From positions 169,991 to 233,990 of the forward strand of contig CAWFFB010000026.1 of NCBI GenBank assembly GCA_963814975.1: a stretch of 64,000 bases of DNA. The letters are read 5' to 3'. A program made the position numbers and the translations under genes. Positions within the stretch are counted from its first letter, which is position 1, and each line of letters starts with the position of its first letter. This document shows positions 19,055 to 28,215 of the stretch, piece after piece. Under the pieces are notes generated by a model, which ran no database searches, was not told the origin of the DNA, and saw only the letters and a list, made by a program, of their open reading frames with translations. Source of the DNA: CAVUXJ01 sp963814975. Its GTDB lineage: Bacteria; Acidobacteriota; Vicinamibacteria; Vicinamibacterales; CAVVIG01.

Positions 19055-20116
19055 TTGCGGAGTGTCGCGGCCCTTCTGCTGGTTCTTCTGTCGCCCTTTG
19101 CCGCGCCGCCGAAGCGGAGTCAAGTATCAGCGGCTGCCGCCGCCGAGCGCGTGGTCGCGTCTTTCAGCCGCGAATGGCCCGATCTGTACATGCGACTCGT
19201 CGGCTTGGAACGTGCGCACGGCGTGCTCTACGGCGCGCTGCTACAAGGGCGGGGGAAGGTGAAGGAGGCGGATGTCTATCGGCTCATGACGCAGCGTATT
19301 GCGGCGGGCGCGACAACCTCGCGCTCCGATCCCGAGGCAGAGCAGGGGTACGCCGCGCTCGGTGTGCGAGCAGCCGAGGTCATCGGCAGAACGCACGTGT
19401 TCCATCGAGAGGTGCTGGCGATCTTCGCGGGTATGGACGCATCGGGGCGAGAGCGTGCGCTTGACGAAGCAGTCGGACGATACCTGAGTCGTCCGGAGGT
19501 GTCGCTTCCGGACGTGCCGAAGGACATGACCATCCTCTATGACCACCCGTACACCTCATTCGTCGTGGAGGGCTTCAACGTACGGCGCATGCAGCCGTAT
19601 CCGAATCTGACTGGCTTCGTCTGGGCCTCGCACTGGTTCCAATTGGCGGTCCAGGAACCGTTGGAGGTCACTGCCGACTCAACCGAGCGTCTTGAGGGCC
19701 TGAAGATCGTGACGGAACGATTTCAGCGAAAGCTCTCTAACGGGAAGCCGCCGGATGCTTATCCCACGGAGCTCCCGCTCGCTCCTTCCATTGCCCCAGG
19801 CCTCGTCTCGACCCACCTGCGTGCCGCGGCCATCATCGACAACCTGAACATGATGCACGACGTGCTTGCGGACATCTTGGTTCATCCGAAGGTCGGGAAT
19901 GTCCGTGCCGCCATCGACGAGGTGATCGCCCAGTTCACCGACCGCAATTATCGTGTCATCGAGGTGGACGACTGGGTTACGATGGCGCTCCGCCACAGCA
20001 TCTTTGCGCAGGGCGGTCCCGCCCTGGGGACCATGGCACAGACGGACCGGAACAGCTCTGGACACTTCCAGCACGCCCGCGGGGCACGGTCGATTCCCCC
20101 GGGTGGGATGCGGTAG
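19055..20116 (+). CDS. Exported alpha-helical protein of unknown function, about 353 aa
   Basis: The most likely start is TTG 19055, just after a GGAGGGG stretch (19041-19047). It gives a signal sequence, RSVAALLLVLLSPFAAPP; earlier in-frame starts overlap the previous gene. The protein is mainly helical. Distinct segments are YMRLVGLERAHGVLYGAL, HVFHREVLAIFAGM and LNMMHDVLADILVHPKV. It follows the 296-aa exported protein by about 40 bp, so they are probably one operon. I do not recognise the family. Confidence 0.68.
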   Translation: MRSVAALLLVLLSPFAAPPKRSQVSAAAAAERVVASFSREWPDLYMRLVGLERAHGVLYGALLQGRGKVKEADVYRLMTQRIAAGATTSRSDPEAEQGYAALGVRAAEVIGRTHVFHREVLAIFAGMDASGRERALDEAVGRYLSRPEVSLPDVPKDMTILYDHPYTSFVVEGFNVRRMQPYPNLTGFVWASHWFQLAVQEPLEVTADSTERLEGLKIVTERFQRKLSNGKPPDAYPTELPLAPSIAPGLVSTHLRAAAIIDNLNMMHDVLADILVHPKVGNVRAAIDEVIAQFTDRNYRVIEVDDWVTMALRHSIFAQGGPALGTMAQTDRNSSGHFQHARGARSIPPGGMR

Positions 20117-20147
20117 GGAACGTCAAGCCACTTGCCCAGGGCCGGCC

Positions 20148-20264
20148 ATTACTCCCGGCACCTGCAGCGGCCCGTACGAGATCCTCTCCGCGCATCGGCG
20201 CAAGCGGGATGGCGAAGTCTACGAAGTGCGCGACACGAAACTGGATCGCCGCGACGTCGCCATT
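20148..20264 (+). pseudogene. Relic of a Ser/Thr kinase N-terminus
   Basis: The frame reads ITPGTCSGPYEILSAH, then DGEVYEVRDTKLDRRDVAI. This matches the usual opening of Acidobacteriota PknB-type kinases (LTPGTRLGPYEIL, GEVYRARDTKL-RDVAIK), with the glycine loop mutated (RRKRDGEVY). No kinase sequence follows. Instead, 140 bp later a PD40 propeller gene starts; kinases with a C-terminal PD40 propeller are common in this phylum, so it may be the scar of such a fusion. Confidence 0.6.
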
Positions 20265-20402
20265 GCGTCGGCTCCGTCACCGAAATCTCTCCGGTCCAGG
20301 TCAGCGAGAGTGTGTCGGTCCACTGTGCAGAGACGTCCGAAAACATGAGAAATCTGGACGGTTGGAGGCGATTGGCTGCCCGATGATGTGCGGAGGCCTG
20401 AG

Positions 20403-22211
20403 ATGAGAGTGATCAGCGTTGTTCTCGCCGGACTGGTTGCCAGCGTGTCCCCTGCGATCGGCGACGTCATGCTCATGAATCGGATCGGTCCGTCGGCGTC
20501 GGTGCTCTACATCGCACATGCTGACGGAAGCCGAGAGCGTCCGCTTCTGTCCGCGTCCGGGTTCGACTACAACGCGTCCTTCTCCGTGGACGCCACGTGG
20601 GTCGTGTTCACATCCGAACGCAACGGATTCGGCCAGAGCGATATTTACCGGGTTCGTCCGGGCGGCACCGGATTGGAACGCCTGACGGACAGCCCGGCGA
20701 TGGACGACCAGGCGGCCCTGTCGCCAGACGGAACGCAACTGGCGTTTGTCTCCACGCGCGACACGCGCAAGGCCAACATCTGGATCCTCGATCTGGCCAC
20801 TCGTCAACTCCGGAATCTGACCGGCGGACCAGACGTGCAGGGAGCGCCAGACAAGCCCGGCGGCTTCTTCCGCCCGGCCTGGTCGCCCGACGGGAGGTGG
20901 ATCGCCTTCTCCTCGGATCGCAACACCGAGTGGAGAGGGCACAACAACGGCCGTGGATGGGAGCACATCCAGGAACTCGGTATCTACGTGATCCAGCCCG
21001 ACGGGCGTGGGCTTCGCAGACTGAGTCGGCCGGGCGTGTCGGCGGGCGCTCCGAAATGGTCGCCGGATGGGACGCGCGTCGTGTTCTACGAGGTTCCGGT
21101 GGAGCTGACGTTCGCGGCGCGCATGCCGTTTGCCGCGGTGGTGTCATCGCAGATCGTTTCCATCGATGTCGCCACCGGCATGAGAACCGAACACACGGCG
21201 GGGCCTGGGTTGAAGGTGATGCCGCAGTTCGTCGCTCGAGATCGCATCGGGTATCTGGTCAAGGCCGGACCGAAGGAAGGGCTGGCGTACACCGGCAGCC
21301 CGATCGAAGCGCCAGGCCGAATGCGCTCGCCCGCGTGGTCGCCGGACGGCCGTCAGGTGATCTATCAGAGGGAGGACTTCACGCCGCGTCCCCAAAACCA
21401 GCGTCTCTACAGCTGGGATCCCAACCACGAATACCGGTACACGGATGTGTTTCCGAGCTTCTCGCGAGACGGCATGCTGATGGTGACCGACTTCGAATCG
21501 AAGCTCGCCAATCCGGCCTCGTCGATTTCCATCATGGCCGCCGACGGATCGAACAGGCGTCGGGTATTCTCGGATTTCAGCGGCACGGCGTACTCGCCGG
21601 CCTGGTCGCCAGACGGGCAATGGTTGGTGTTCGGGTTCGGCGGGTTCCTCAACACGCGTGACAGCAAGCCGGGAAAGATCGTCAGGGTTCGCGCTGATGG
21701 CTCACGCGCCGAGGATCTCACCGAGGGTTCGCCCAATGCCGGGTTCCCGAGCTGGTCGGCCGATGGGAAGCGGATCGTGTACCGCGTGTGGGGAGGGGAG
21801 CAGCGCGGTCTGCGCATCCTCGATCTCGGGGACCGTTCGGTGAAGGTGCTCACCAACGAGTACGATAACGTTCCGTTCTGGGCGCCCGACGATGACCGCA
21901 TCGTGTTTACGCGAAGGCACAACGGTGACTTCGAGTTGTTCACGATCCGGTCCGACGGCTCTGGGCTCCGTCAGGTCACACACTCCCCCGGCAACGACGC
22001 GCACGCCGTCTGGAGTGATGATGGTCAATACTTGATGTGGAGCAGTTCGCGATACGGCTTCAAGGACGAGGCCGCGTCGTACGACAATTGCCCACAACCC
22101 TACGCGGCCATCTTCATCATGAAGGCTGACGGCACCGGGTTGCGGCAGCTCACCGACAGCCGCTGGGAGGACGCGATGCCGCGGTTCGTGCCGCGAACGG
22201 CACGGCCTTAG
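20403..22211 (+). CDS. Exported TolB-like PD40 beta-propeller protein
   Basis: 602 aa with a signal peptide (MRVISVVLAGLVASVSPAIG); an in-frame ATG five codons upstream is less likely. It contains at least eight PD40/WD40-like repeats with the SPDGxxIAFxS motif (LSPDGTQLAFVSTRDT, WSPDGRWIAFSSDRN, WSPDGTRVVFYE, WSPDGQWLVFGF, WSADGKRIVYRVWG). It is likely a periplasmic propeller scaffold or a sensor of unknown ligand. The kinase relic just upstream suggests it was once the extracytoplasmic half of a receptor kinase. Confidence 0.87.
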   Translation: MRVISVVLAGLVASVSPAIGDVMLMNRIGPSASVLYIAHADGSRERPLLSASGFDYNASFSVDATWVVFTSERNGFGQSDIYRVRPGGTGLERLTDSPAMDDQAALSPDGTQLAFVSTRDTRKANIWILDLATRQLRNLTGGPDVQGAPDKPGGFFRPAWSPDGRWIAFSSDRNTEWRGHNNGRGWEHIQELGIYVIQPDGRGLRRLSRPGVSAGAPKWSPDGTRVVFYEVPVELTFAARMPFAAVVSSQIVSIDVATGMRTEHTAGPGLKVMPQFVARDRIGYLVKAGPKEGLAYTGSPIEAPGRMRSPAWSPDGRQVIYQREDFTPRPQNQRLYSWDPNHEYRYTDVFPSFSRDGMLMVTDFESKLANPASSISIMAADGSNRRRVFSDFSGTAYSPAWSPDGQWLVFGFGGFLNTRDSKPGKIVRVRADGSRAEDLTEGSPNAGFPSWSADGKRIVYRVWGGEQRGLRILDLGDRSVKVLTNEYDNVPFWAPDDDRIVFTRRHNGDFELFTIRSDGSGLRQVTHSPGNDAHAVWSDDGQYLMWSSSRYGFKDEAASYDNCPQPYAAIFIMKADGTGLRQLTDSRWEDAMPRFVPRTARP

Positions 22212-22371
22212 TACTTGGGTCTCGATGCGCTTTGGCAAGGAGGATGTCGATGGACGCCATCGTCACGGAACTGGTGAGTCGGTTCGAGCCCGGCGGGCTC
22301 CACTGTGAAGCCGAAGTCCTCGCGTCAGGGAGATCGACACGACACGTGCTCTTTCGACGCGCTGCGCTGGC

Positions 22372-23481
22372 GTGAGTCAGTATCCGATGGTGACGCTGCA
22401 GACTCTCCTGGGCATCGAGCTCCCGATCATTCAAGCACCCATGGCCGGTGTCCAGGACAGCCGCCTGGCCGTTGCGGTTTCGAACGCGGGGGGCCTCGGC
22501 TCGCTTCCCTGCGCGATGCTCAGCCCCGACGCCATGCGCAAGGAGCTGGCGCACCTCGCGATCCACACAACAAGGCCGTACAACGTCAACTTCTTCTGCC
22601 ACACGCCGCCGAGGGCGAACGCCGAACGCGAAGCCGAGTGGCGGGCGGTGCTGGCGCCGTATTATCGAGAGTGCCAGCTTGACGTGGCGGCCATCCCTTC
22701 CGGCGTCTTGCGCACACCCTTCAGCATCGAGGCCGCCGAGGTGCTCGACGACTTCAACCCGGCCGTTGTGAGCTTTCATTTCGGGCTGCCCTCGGCGGAT
22801 CTGATTGCGCGGGTGCGAGCTGGCGGCTCGAAGATTTTCTCGTCGGCAACTACCGTAGACGAGGCGCGATGGCTCGAAGCGCACGGGGTTGATGCGATCA
22901 TCGCGCAGGGTTTGGAGGCTGGCGGACATCGCGGCATGTTCTTGTCCGACGATTTGAGCACGCAGGTCGGAACCTTCGCGCTGCTCCCGCAAATCGTGCA
23001 GGCGGTCGACCTCCCGGTGGTGGCCGCCGGCGGGATCGCGGACGCGAAAGGCGTCGAGGCGGCGATGGCGCTTGGCGCGGCCGGCGTCCAGGTCGGAACG
23101 GCCTACCTCCTGTGTCCGGAAGCCACGACCACTGCCGTGCACAGGGCGGCGCTCAAGAGCGACGCCGCCCGTCACACCGCAGTCACCAATCTCTTCACCG
23201 GCCGGCCGGCGCGGAGCATTGTGAACCGCATCATGCGGGAGCTCGGGCCAGTCAGCAAGCGGGTGCCCGACTTTCCGCTGGCGATATTGGCGCTGGTTTC
23301 GTTGCGCGCGAAGGCGGAAGCGCAGGGCCGCGATGATTTCTCGCCGTTGTGGTCGGGTCAGAATGCCAGCGGGTGTCGGGAGATTCCGGCCGCGGATCTC
23401 ACGCGCGACCTGGCGCAACGGTACCTTGATCGGTCGCGACAGGCCGCTAAGGACAATCGGGGAGGAGCGCCTCATGGATGA
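22372..23481 (+). CDS. Nitronate monooxygenase (NPD/FMN-binding TIM barrel)
   Basis: 369 aa. FMN-dependent enzyme of the nitronate monooxygenase/FabK-like family, oxidising alkyl nitronates such as propionate-3-nitronate. Signatures: IELPIIQAPMAGVQ at the N-terminus, AVSNAGGLGSLP, ATTVDEARWLEAHGVDAIIAQG, GGHRG, and the FMN phosphate loop VVAAGGIADAKGVEAAMALGAAGVQVGT. Length and motif order fit class I NMOs. The start is GTG 22372 or ATG 22387; neither has a clear RBS. The 3' end overlaps the next gene by 8 nt. Confidence 0.9.
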   Translation: MSQYPMVTLQTLLGIELPIIQAPMAGVQDSRLAVAVSNAGGLGSLPCAMLSPDAMRKELAHLAIHTTRPYNVNFFCHTPPRANAEREAEWRAVLAPYYRECQLDVAAIPSGVLRTPFSIEAAEVLDDFNPAVVSFHFGLPSADLIARVRAGGSKIFSSATTVDEARWLEAHGVDAIIAQGLEAGGHRGMFLSDDLSTQVGTFALLPQIVQAVDLPVVAAGGIADAKGVEAAMALGAAGVQVGTAYLLCPEATTTAVHRAALKSDAARHTAVTNLFTGRPARSIVNRIMRELGPVSKRVPDFPLAILALVSLRAKAEAQGRDDFSPLWSGQNASGCREIPAADLTRDLAQRYLDRSRQAAKDNRGGAPHG

Positions 23482-23896
23482 ACTCACGGTTCTACCGCCA
23501 ACCGACGGTTCCACGTCGCGCCTGAATTCTCTCGTGGCATGGACCCAATTCATCTACGGCCTGCACGCGCTGAGCCTGATCACCGGGATCATCGGCGCCG
23601 CCACGGTCGTCGGCGCTTTTCTTACCGGCTGGCCCTCGATCATCGCCGTCATCCTGAATTATGTGAAGCGCAGCGAGGCGCGAGGCACCTGGCTGGAGTC
23701 GCATTTCCGGTGGCAGATTCGTACGTTCTGGTTCGGCCTGCTGTGGGTCTCGCTTTGTTTCTTCTTTGTCGTCGCCACCTTGGGCATCGGCCTGCTGATC
23801 GCATGGTTGCCATTCAGCCTCGTCGGCGTCTGGTTCATCTATCGGATCGTCCGCGGCTGGCTGGCATTAAGGGATCGCCGCCCGATGTATCGATAG
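23474..23896 (+). CDS. Small membrane protein (DUF4870-like)
   Basis: 140 aa from ATG 23474, preceded by GGGGAGGAG. It overlaps the end of the nitronate monooxygenase gene by 8 nt and is therefore probably co-translated. Three hydrophobic helices are visible (HALSLITGIIGAATVVGAF; FGLLWVSLCFFFVVATLGIG; WLPFSLVGVWFIYRIV), with the pattern of small DUF4870-type membrane proteins. The function is unknown. Confidence 0.8.
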   Translation: MDELTVLPPTDGSTSRLNSLVAWTQFIYGLHALSLITGIIGAATVVGAFLTGWPSIIAVILNYVKRSEARGTWLESHFRWQIRTFWFGLLWVSLCFFFVVATLGIGLLIAWLPFSLVGVWFIYRIVRGWLALRDRRPMYR

Positions 23897-23934
23897 ATCG
23901 GACCCTTCCTCTCAACCTTCGGTGAGGTATCACG

Positions 23935-25567
23935 ATGGCCAGGACTCCGCTGCTGAAGGCACTTCGCTGTCTGTTCCATGACGCCCGCACCGCAAGGGCC
24001 AACAGCTTGTCGCTGGCGGCACTGCACGAGCTTCGAGCCGCGCACACCGACGGCGTCGAGGCACGCGGTATCTCTCGTCGCAGCTTCCTCGCGAGCGCGG
24101 GTGCCGCCGCGGCCGCGACCCTCGTCCCGCGATTGTCGTTCGCGTCTGGCGATCCCACGATTGTCATCGTGGGCGCCGGCATTGCCGGCTTGAATTGCGC
24201 GCTCGAACTCGCCGATCTCGGCATCGGCAGCATCGTGTACGAAGCCTCGGGCCGCATCGGCGGCCGCATGTTCAGCAACACCGGCTACTGGAACGCGAAC
24301 CAGATCACGGAGTGGTGCGGTGAACTGATCGACACCGGCCATACGACGATCCGTAGGCTGGCGAAACGCTTCGACCTGCCGCTCGACAACCTGCTTGCCG
24401 CTCAACCCCACCGGTCCGATGACATCTACCACTTCTTCGGAGGCTACTATCCGAAGCGTCAGGCGGATCGGGATTTCCTCGCCGTGTCCGACACGATCGC
24501 GGCCGACGCCGAGGCGGCCGGCTTTCCGACGACGTTTGATTCGAACACGGCGGCCGGACGGGCGCTCGATCGGATGAGCCTCCACGACTACATCGAGCGG
24601 CGTATTCCCGGGGGGCATCGCTCGCCCCTGGGGATGCTGCTCGACGTCGCGTACGTCATCGAGTACGGCGCCGATTCGACCGAGCAGTCGGCTCTCAACC
24701 TGGTGTTCCTGCTCGGTTTTCAGCCTGCTGCCAACTCGTTGTCGATCTTCGGCGAGTCCGATGAGAAGTTTCACATCCGCGGCGGAAATCAGCAGTTGCC
24801 TGAAGCCATTGCCCGCTACCTTGGCGGCGACCTCGTCAAGTCGGGGCAGCGCCTGGTGAGGATCAGGGAAACCGCGAACGGCCGGTACAGGGTCACCTTC
24901 GACCGCCCCAGCGGCTCGACCGACGTGGTCGCAGACTTCGTGGTCCTGGCGCTTCCGTTTGCGGGATCCGAACGAGCTCGATATTTCCGGGGCGGGCTTC
25001 AACGCCCTCAAGCACCGAGCGATCGCCGAACAGGGCCGCGGTCACAACGGCAAGCTGCATCTTCAGTTCGCTCGGCGTGACTGGCTCGGTGCCGGGTCGT
25101 GGCCCGGCGTGTCCAACGGCTCGAGCTATGCGGACACCGGCTACCAGGTCGGCTGGGAAGCGACGCGCGCCCAAAGCGGCAATCCGGGTATCTTGGTCTT
25201 CTACTCGGGCGGATCGACGGCCGACGCGGCGGTCACCAATCAAGCGTTCGCCAATGCCGGCAACGGGGGAGTGCGAGCCGACGCAGCCATCGCACAGTCA
25301 CAGGTCGCGTCGGTGTATCCCGGGCTCTCGTGGAATGGCAAGGCGACGCAGTCTCTCCTGCACAAGAGTCCGCTGTTCCGGGCCTCGTACTCGTTCTACA
25401 AAGTCGGTCAATACACGGCGTTCGGCGGCTACGAACGAGCGCGGCAGGGCGGTGTGCTGTTCTGCGGCGAGCACACCTCTATCGACTTCCAGGGGTTCAT
25501 GGAAGGCGCGGCATCCGAGGGCCGGCGCGCAGGCAGGCAGCTGGCGAGGATGCTCGGCAGAGACTGA
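23935..25567 (+). pseudogene. Twin-arginine-exported FAD flavin monoamine oxidase, frameshifted
   Basis: The first part encodes a Tat leader (GISRRSFLASAGAAAAATLVP) and the FAD dinucleotide motif IVIVGAGIAGLNCALELAD, then EASGRIGGRMFS. The frame breaks near 24959 (after VLALPF). It continues one frame over with RDPNELDISGAGFNALKHR to the C-terminal FAD motif GGVLFCGEHTSIDFQGFMEG and a stop at 25567. Restored length is about 540 aa, typical of flavin monoamine oxidases. The substrate amine is unknown. All motifs survive, so a one-base assembly error is plausible. Confidence 0.83.
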
Positions 25568-25637
25568 CGGCTGCGGCTCAGGATTTTTCCTGGCACCGCA
25601 GCCCTTGTCTCACGGCCACGCCAACCTTCTGTAGGCT

Positions 25638-26657
25638 TCAGGCCGATCTCTTCTTCACCGGTACCGGGACGCCCGCGATCTTCACATTCACCGAGAACAC
25701 CGTGCTTCTGCTGGTGAAATAGAGCGTCTTCCAATCCTCGCCGCCAAACGCGAGATTGGTCGTCGCGGGGTGGCCATGGACAATCCGTCCGAGTTTCTTG
25801 CCCTTCGAGTCGAGGATGTAGAGGCCGCCTCCGCCACCGCTGTAGAGGTTGCCTGCGGTGTCCACCTTGATGCCGTCGGGCACGCCGGGCTCGGGGCCGC
25901 CCAAGTCGGCGAAGATCCGACTGGTTTCCTTGGCGACCGTGCCGTTGGGCAGCATGTCGTAGGCGCGCACGTGACGGCGCCGCGAGTCGGCGACGTAGAG
26001 AATGTTTTCATCGTGCGAGAAGGCGAGGCCGTTGGGCCGGACCATGTCGTCGACGATGAGCGACATGGAGCCGAGATCGGCCGACACGCGATAGACGCCC
26101 GAGATCGTCACGTCCCACTGCTCGGGAGCCGCCGTGCCGCCCGGGTCGGTGAAATAGATCGAGCCGTCGGACTTCACCACCACGTCGTTCGGCCGCAGCA
26201 GGCGCTTGCCCTGGAAGCTGTTGGCGATGACGGTGAGGCTGCCGTCGGGCTCGTAGCGTGTCACGCGTCTCGTCAGGTGCTCGGCGGAGATGAGGCGGCC
26301 CTGCAGATCGCGGGTGATGCCGTTGGCCTCGTTGGTCTTCTCCATCGCGACGCTGGCGCTCTGGCCAGGCGTGTATTTCATCCGTCGCGCGGTCTGGATG
26401 TCGTTGAACAGGAGATAGCGGCCTTCCGCCCACCACAGCGGCCCTTCGGCAGGACCGATGTCCCCGCCAAAACCGCTGGCGAGCTCGCGGATCGGTTCGC
26501 TCGTGCCGATGATGCGGTCGAGCTCAGGCGCCATCGACTCGATCTTTCTCGCGTGTTGGGCCAAGATCTCGCGGATGCCGCCCGTCACGGCGAGGCCGCC
26601 GAACGCACCTGCCATTGCCAGCATGTCCCGACGTGAAAAGAAGCTAGAAGCGCGCAT
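25638..26657 (-). CDS. Exported SMP-30/gluconolactonase-like protein
   Basis: About 339 aa from ATG 26657, supported by AAGGAGG. An in-frame ATG upstream at 26681 lacks such a site. The leader has twin arginines (FFSRRDMLAMAGAFGG). The six-bladed propeller shows the metal-site Glu in GPAEGPLWW, RPNDVVVKSDGSIYFTDP, RPNGLAFSHDENILYVAD and VPDGIKVDTAGNLYSGG (Asp). Relatives hydrolyse sugar lactones. The periplasmic location is inferred from the leader. It is convergent with the amine oxidase gene. Confidence 0.88.
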   Translation of the reverse strand: MRASSFFSRRDMLAMAGAFGGLAVTGGIREILAQHARKIESMAPELDRIIGTSEPIRELASGFGGDIGPAEGPLWWAEGRYLLFNDIQTARRMKYTPGQSASVAMEKTNEANGITRDLQGRLISAEHLTRRVTRYEPDGSLTVIANSFQGKRLLRPNDVVVKSDGSIYFTDPGGTAAPEQWDVTISGVYRVSADLGSMSLIVDDMVRPNGLAFSHDENILYVADSRRRHVRAYDMLPNGTVAKETSRIFADLGGPEPGVPDGIKVDTAGNLYSGGGGGLYILDSKGKKLGRIVHGHPATTNLAFGGEDWKTLYFTSRSTVFSVNVKIAGVPVPVKKRSA

Positions 26658-26742
26658 CGATCCCTCCTTGCAGTATCGCATCCGATGATGTACGAGCCGG
26701 CACTTCGGCGTCGAGTGTTCCCTTCCGCAACACGTTGCAAAT

Positions 26743-26787
26743 GTAGTGTGGACCTCTAGGTCCGCCCCCGCCCGGCCTGCACTCCAT
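26743..26787. repeat. Dispersed palindromic repeat (GTAGTG...GGACCT/AGGTCC type)
   Basis: GTAGTGTGGACCTCTAGGTC, then CGCCC and a GGCCTGCACT-like end. It shares the layout of the complete copy at 29433-29486. Confidence 0.6.
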
Positions 26788-26834
26788 CTCCTTTTGCAGC
26801 GTGCTCTCGACGAGGATAGCGGTTTAGCGACGTA

Positions 26835-28133
26835 CTACCACGCCACCATCGCGTCTTCGAAAAGCGCGGCCAGTTCGTCCGGCCCAGCCGGTCGTGGCGA
26901 CAGCTTCGTCACGCGGTGCTGCGGCAGCGTCCCCTCGACGAGGCCGGAGATGTCAGCCGAGGTATAGCCGACGGCCTTCAACCCGTTGGGCACACCGAGC
27001 CGCTCCATGAACCAGGTGAGGCGGTCCGCGAGAATCGTTCCGGCGTCGGCCTCCTTCGCACCAGTCACATCGACGCCAAGCGCCTCGGCGGCCTGCAGAT
27101 GTCGCGCGGGACTGGCGGCCGCCGTGAAACGGAAGACGGCCGGCGCATTGAGGATCACCGAGACCCCGTGTGGGACGAGCGGGTGATCGCCGGGATAGCC
27201 GGGCGCGTGGTAATTCTTCACATGACCCGACACGGGGTACGACATGCCGTGCGGGAGGTGCACGCCCGCATTGCCGAATCCCATGCCCGCATACGACGCC
27301 GCCAGAATCATCTGCGCGCGCGCATCATCGTCGGACGGATCCTCGACTGACCGCACGAGGCACTGCGTGACGATTCGCAGCGCCTGAAGCGCCCAGATGT
27401 CACTGATCGGATTCGACCCCTGGTAGGCCGGACGCAAGGCCGGACGCTCGGGGCGCGGACGCGACGTATAGGGCGCCGCCGTGAACGACTCGATGGCATG
27501 GCTCAGGATGTCGAGCCCGCTGGACGCCGCCACCTGCGGCGGCATCGTGCGTGTGTTGTCCGGATCCAGCACGCCCAGCGTCGGCTTGAGCCGGCGGCTT
27601 GCAATGCCGGTCTTCGCGTGCATCTCGGTGAGATCGAAAATGCTGACTCCGGTCGTCTCGCTGCCGGTTCCGGCAGTCGTGGGGATCGCGATGAGCGGCT
27701 TGAGCGGGCCCGGCACGGGCATCGCTTTCCCAATCGGCGCGTTGACGTAGTCGAGGAAATCCACCGGCGGATAGGTCGTGTAGAGGTTCACTGCCTTGGC
27801 CGTGTCGATCACCGAGCCTCCGCCGACGGCCACGATACCGTCGACCGGGTGTCCCTCGGCGAATTGAATCGCGTCACGGAACGACACATCGGTGGGCTCG
27901 ACGCGCACGCGGTCGTACAGCACCGCCTCCACGCCGGCCGCGTCGAGCGCGGCGAGCACCGTCTGCACCGGTGCGAGCCGCATCAGGTTGGGATCGGTGA
28001 CGACCAGCGCCCTGCGGACGCCGAGATCGACGAGGTCCATCCCGACTTCCCTCGTCACGCCGGCGCCGAAGCGCACGCTGGAGGCGGCCATTTCAAAGGC
28101 GATCTCACGCATCACTTGGTCCGAATCCGGCAT
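26835..28133 (-). CDS. Iron-containing alcohol dehydrogenase, hydroxyacid-oxoacid transhydrogenase type
   Basis: 432 aa from ATG 28133 (MPDSDQVMRE), with GGAGG six bases upstream. Group III metal-dependent dehydrogenase. The NAD-site motif GIVAVGGGSVIDTAKAVNLY and AIPTTAGTGSETTGVSIF are present. Metal ligands are found in GLDILSHAIESFTA and the downstream LPHGMSYPVSG and PLVPHGVSVIL. The insert with PLRPAYQGSNPISDIWALQ-like text (here PALRPAYQGSNPISDIWA) and overall pattern resemble ADHFE1/HOT, which couples 4-hydroxybutyrate oxidation to 2-oxoglutarate reduction. Specificity within the family is an inference. Confidence 0.9.
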   Translation of the reverse strand: MPDSDQVMREIAFEMAASSVRFGAGVTREVGMDLVDLGVRRALVVTDPNLMRLAPVQTVLAALDAAGVEAVLYDRVRVEPTDVSFRDAIQFAEGHPVDGIVAVGGGSVIDTAKAVNLYTTYPPVDFLDYVNAPIGKAMPVPGPLKPLIAIPTTAGTGSETTGVSIFDLTEMHAKTGIASRRLKPTLGVLDPDNTRTMPPQVAASSGLDILSHAIESFTAAPYTSRPRPERPALRPAYQGSNPISDIWALQALRIVTQCLVRSVEDPSDDDARAQMILAASYAGMGFGNAGVHLPHGMSYPVSGHVKNYHAPGYPGDHPLVPHGVSVILNAPAVFRFTAAASPARHLQAAEALGVDVTGAKEADAGTILADRLTWFMERLGVPNGLKAVGYTSADISGLVEGTLPQHRVTKLSPRPAGPDELAALFEDAMVAW

Positions 28134-28171
28134 CGATCCTCCGATACGGCACGTCACGAGGCTGTGAAGAA

Positions 28172-28208
28172 ATTGCTGTAGTGCAGGCGATTTCTTCGCA
28201 GGCTCTCA
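28172..28208. repeat. Dispersed repeat fragment
   Basis: GTAGTGCAGGCGATTTCTTC followed by GCAGGCTCTCAAC. Its reverse complement matches the AGAGCCTGTGAGAAATCGC segment at 29406-29425, so it is a partial copy of the same intergenic repeat family. Confidence 0.55.
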
Positions 28209-28215
28209 ACTTCTC

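Noticed and set aside
22150..23553. 467-aa minus-strand open frame
   Set aside because: Antisense to nitronate monooxygenase, which has clear FMN motifs; rejected as a shadow.
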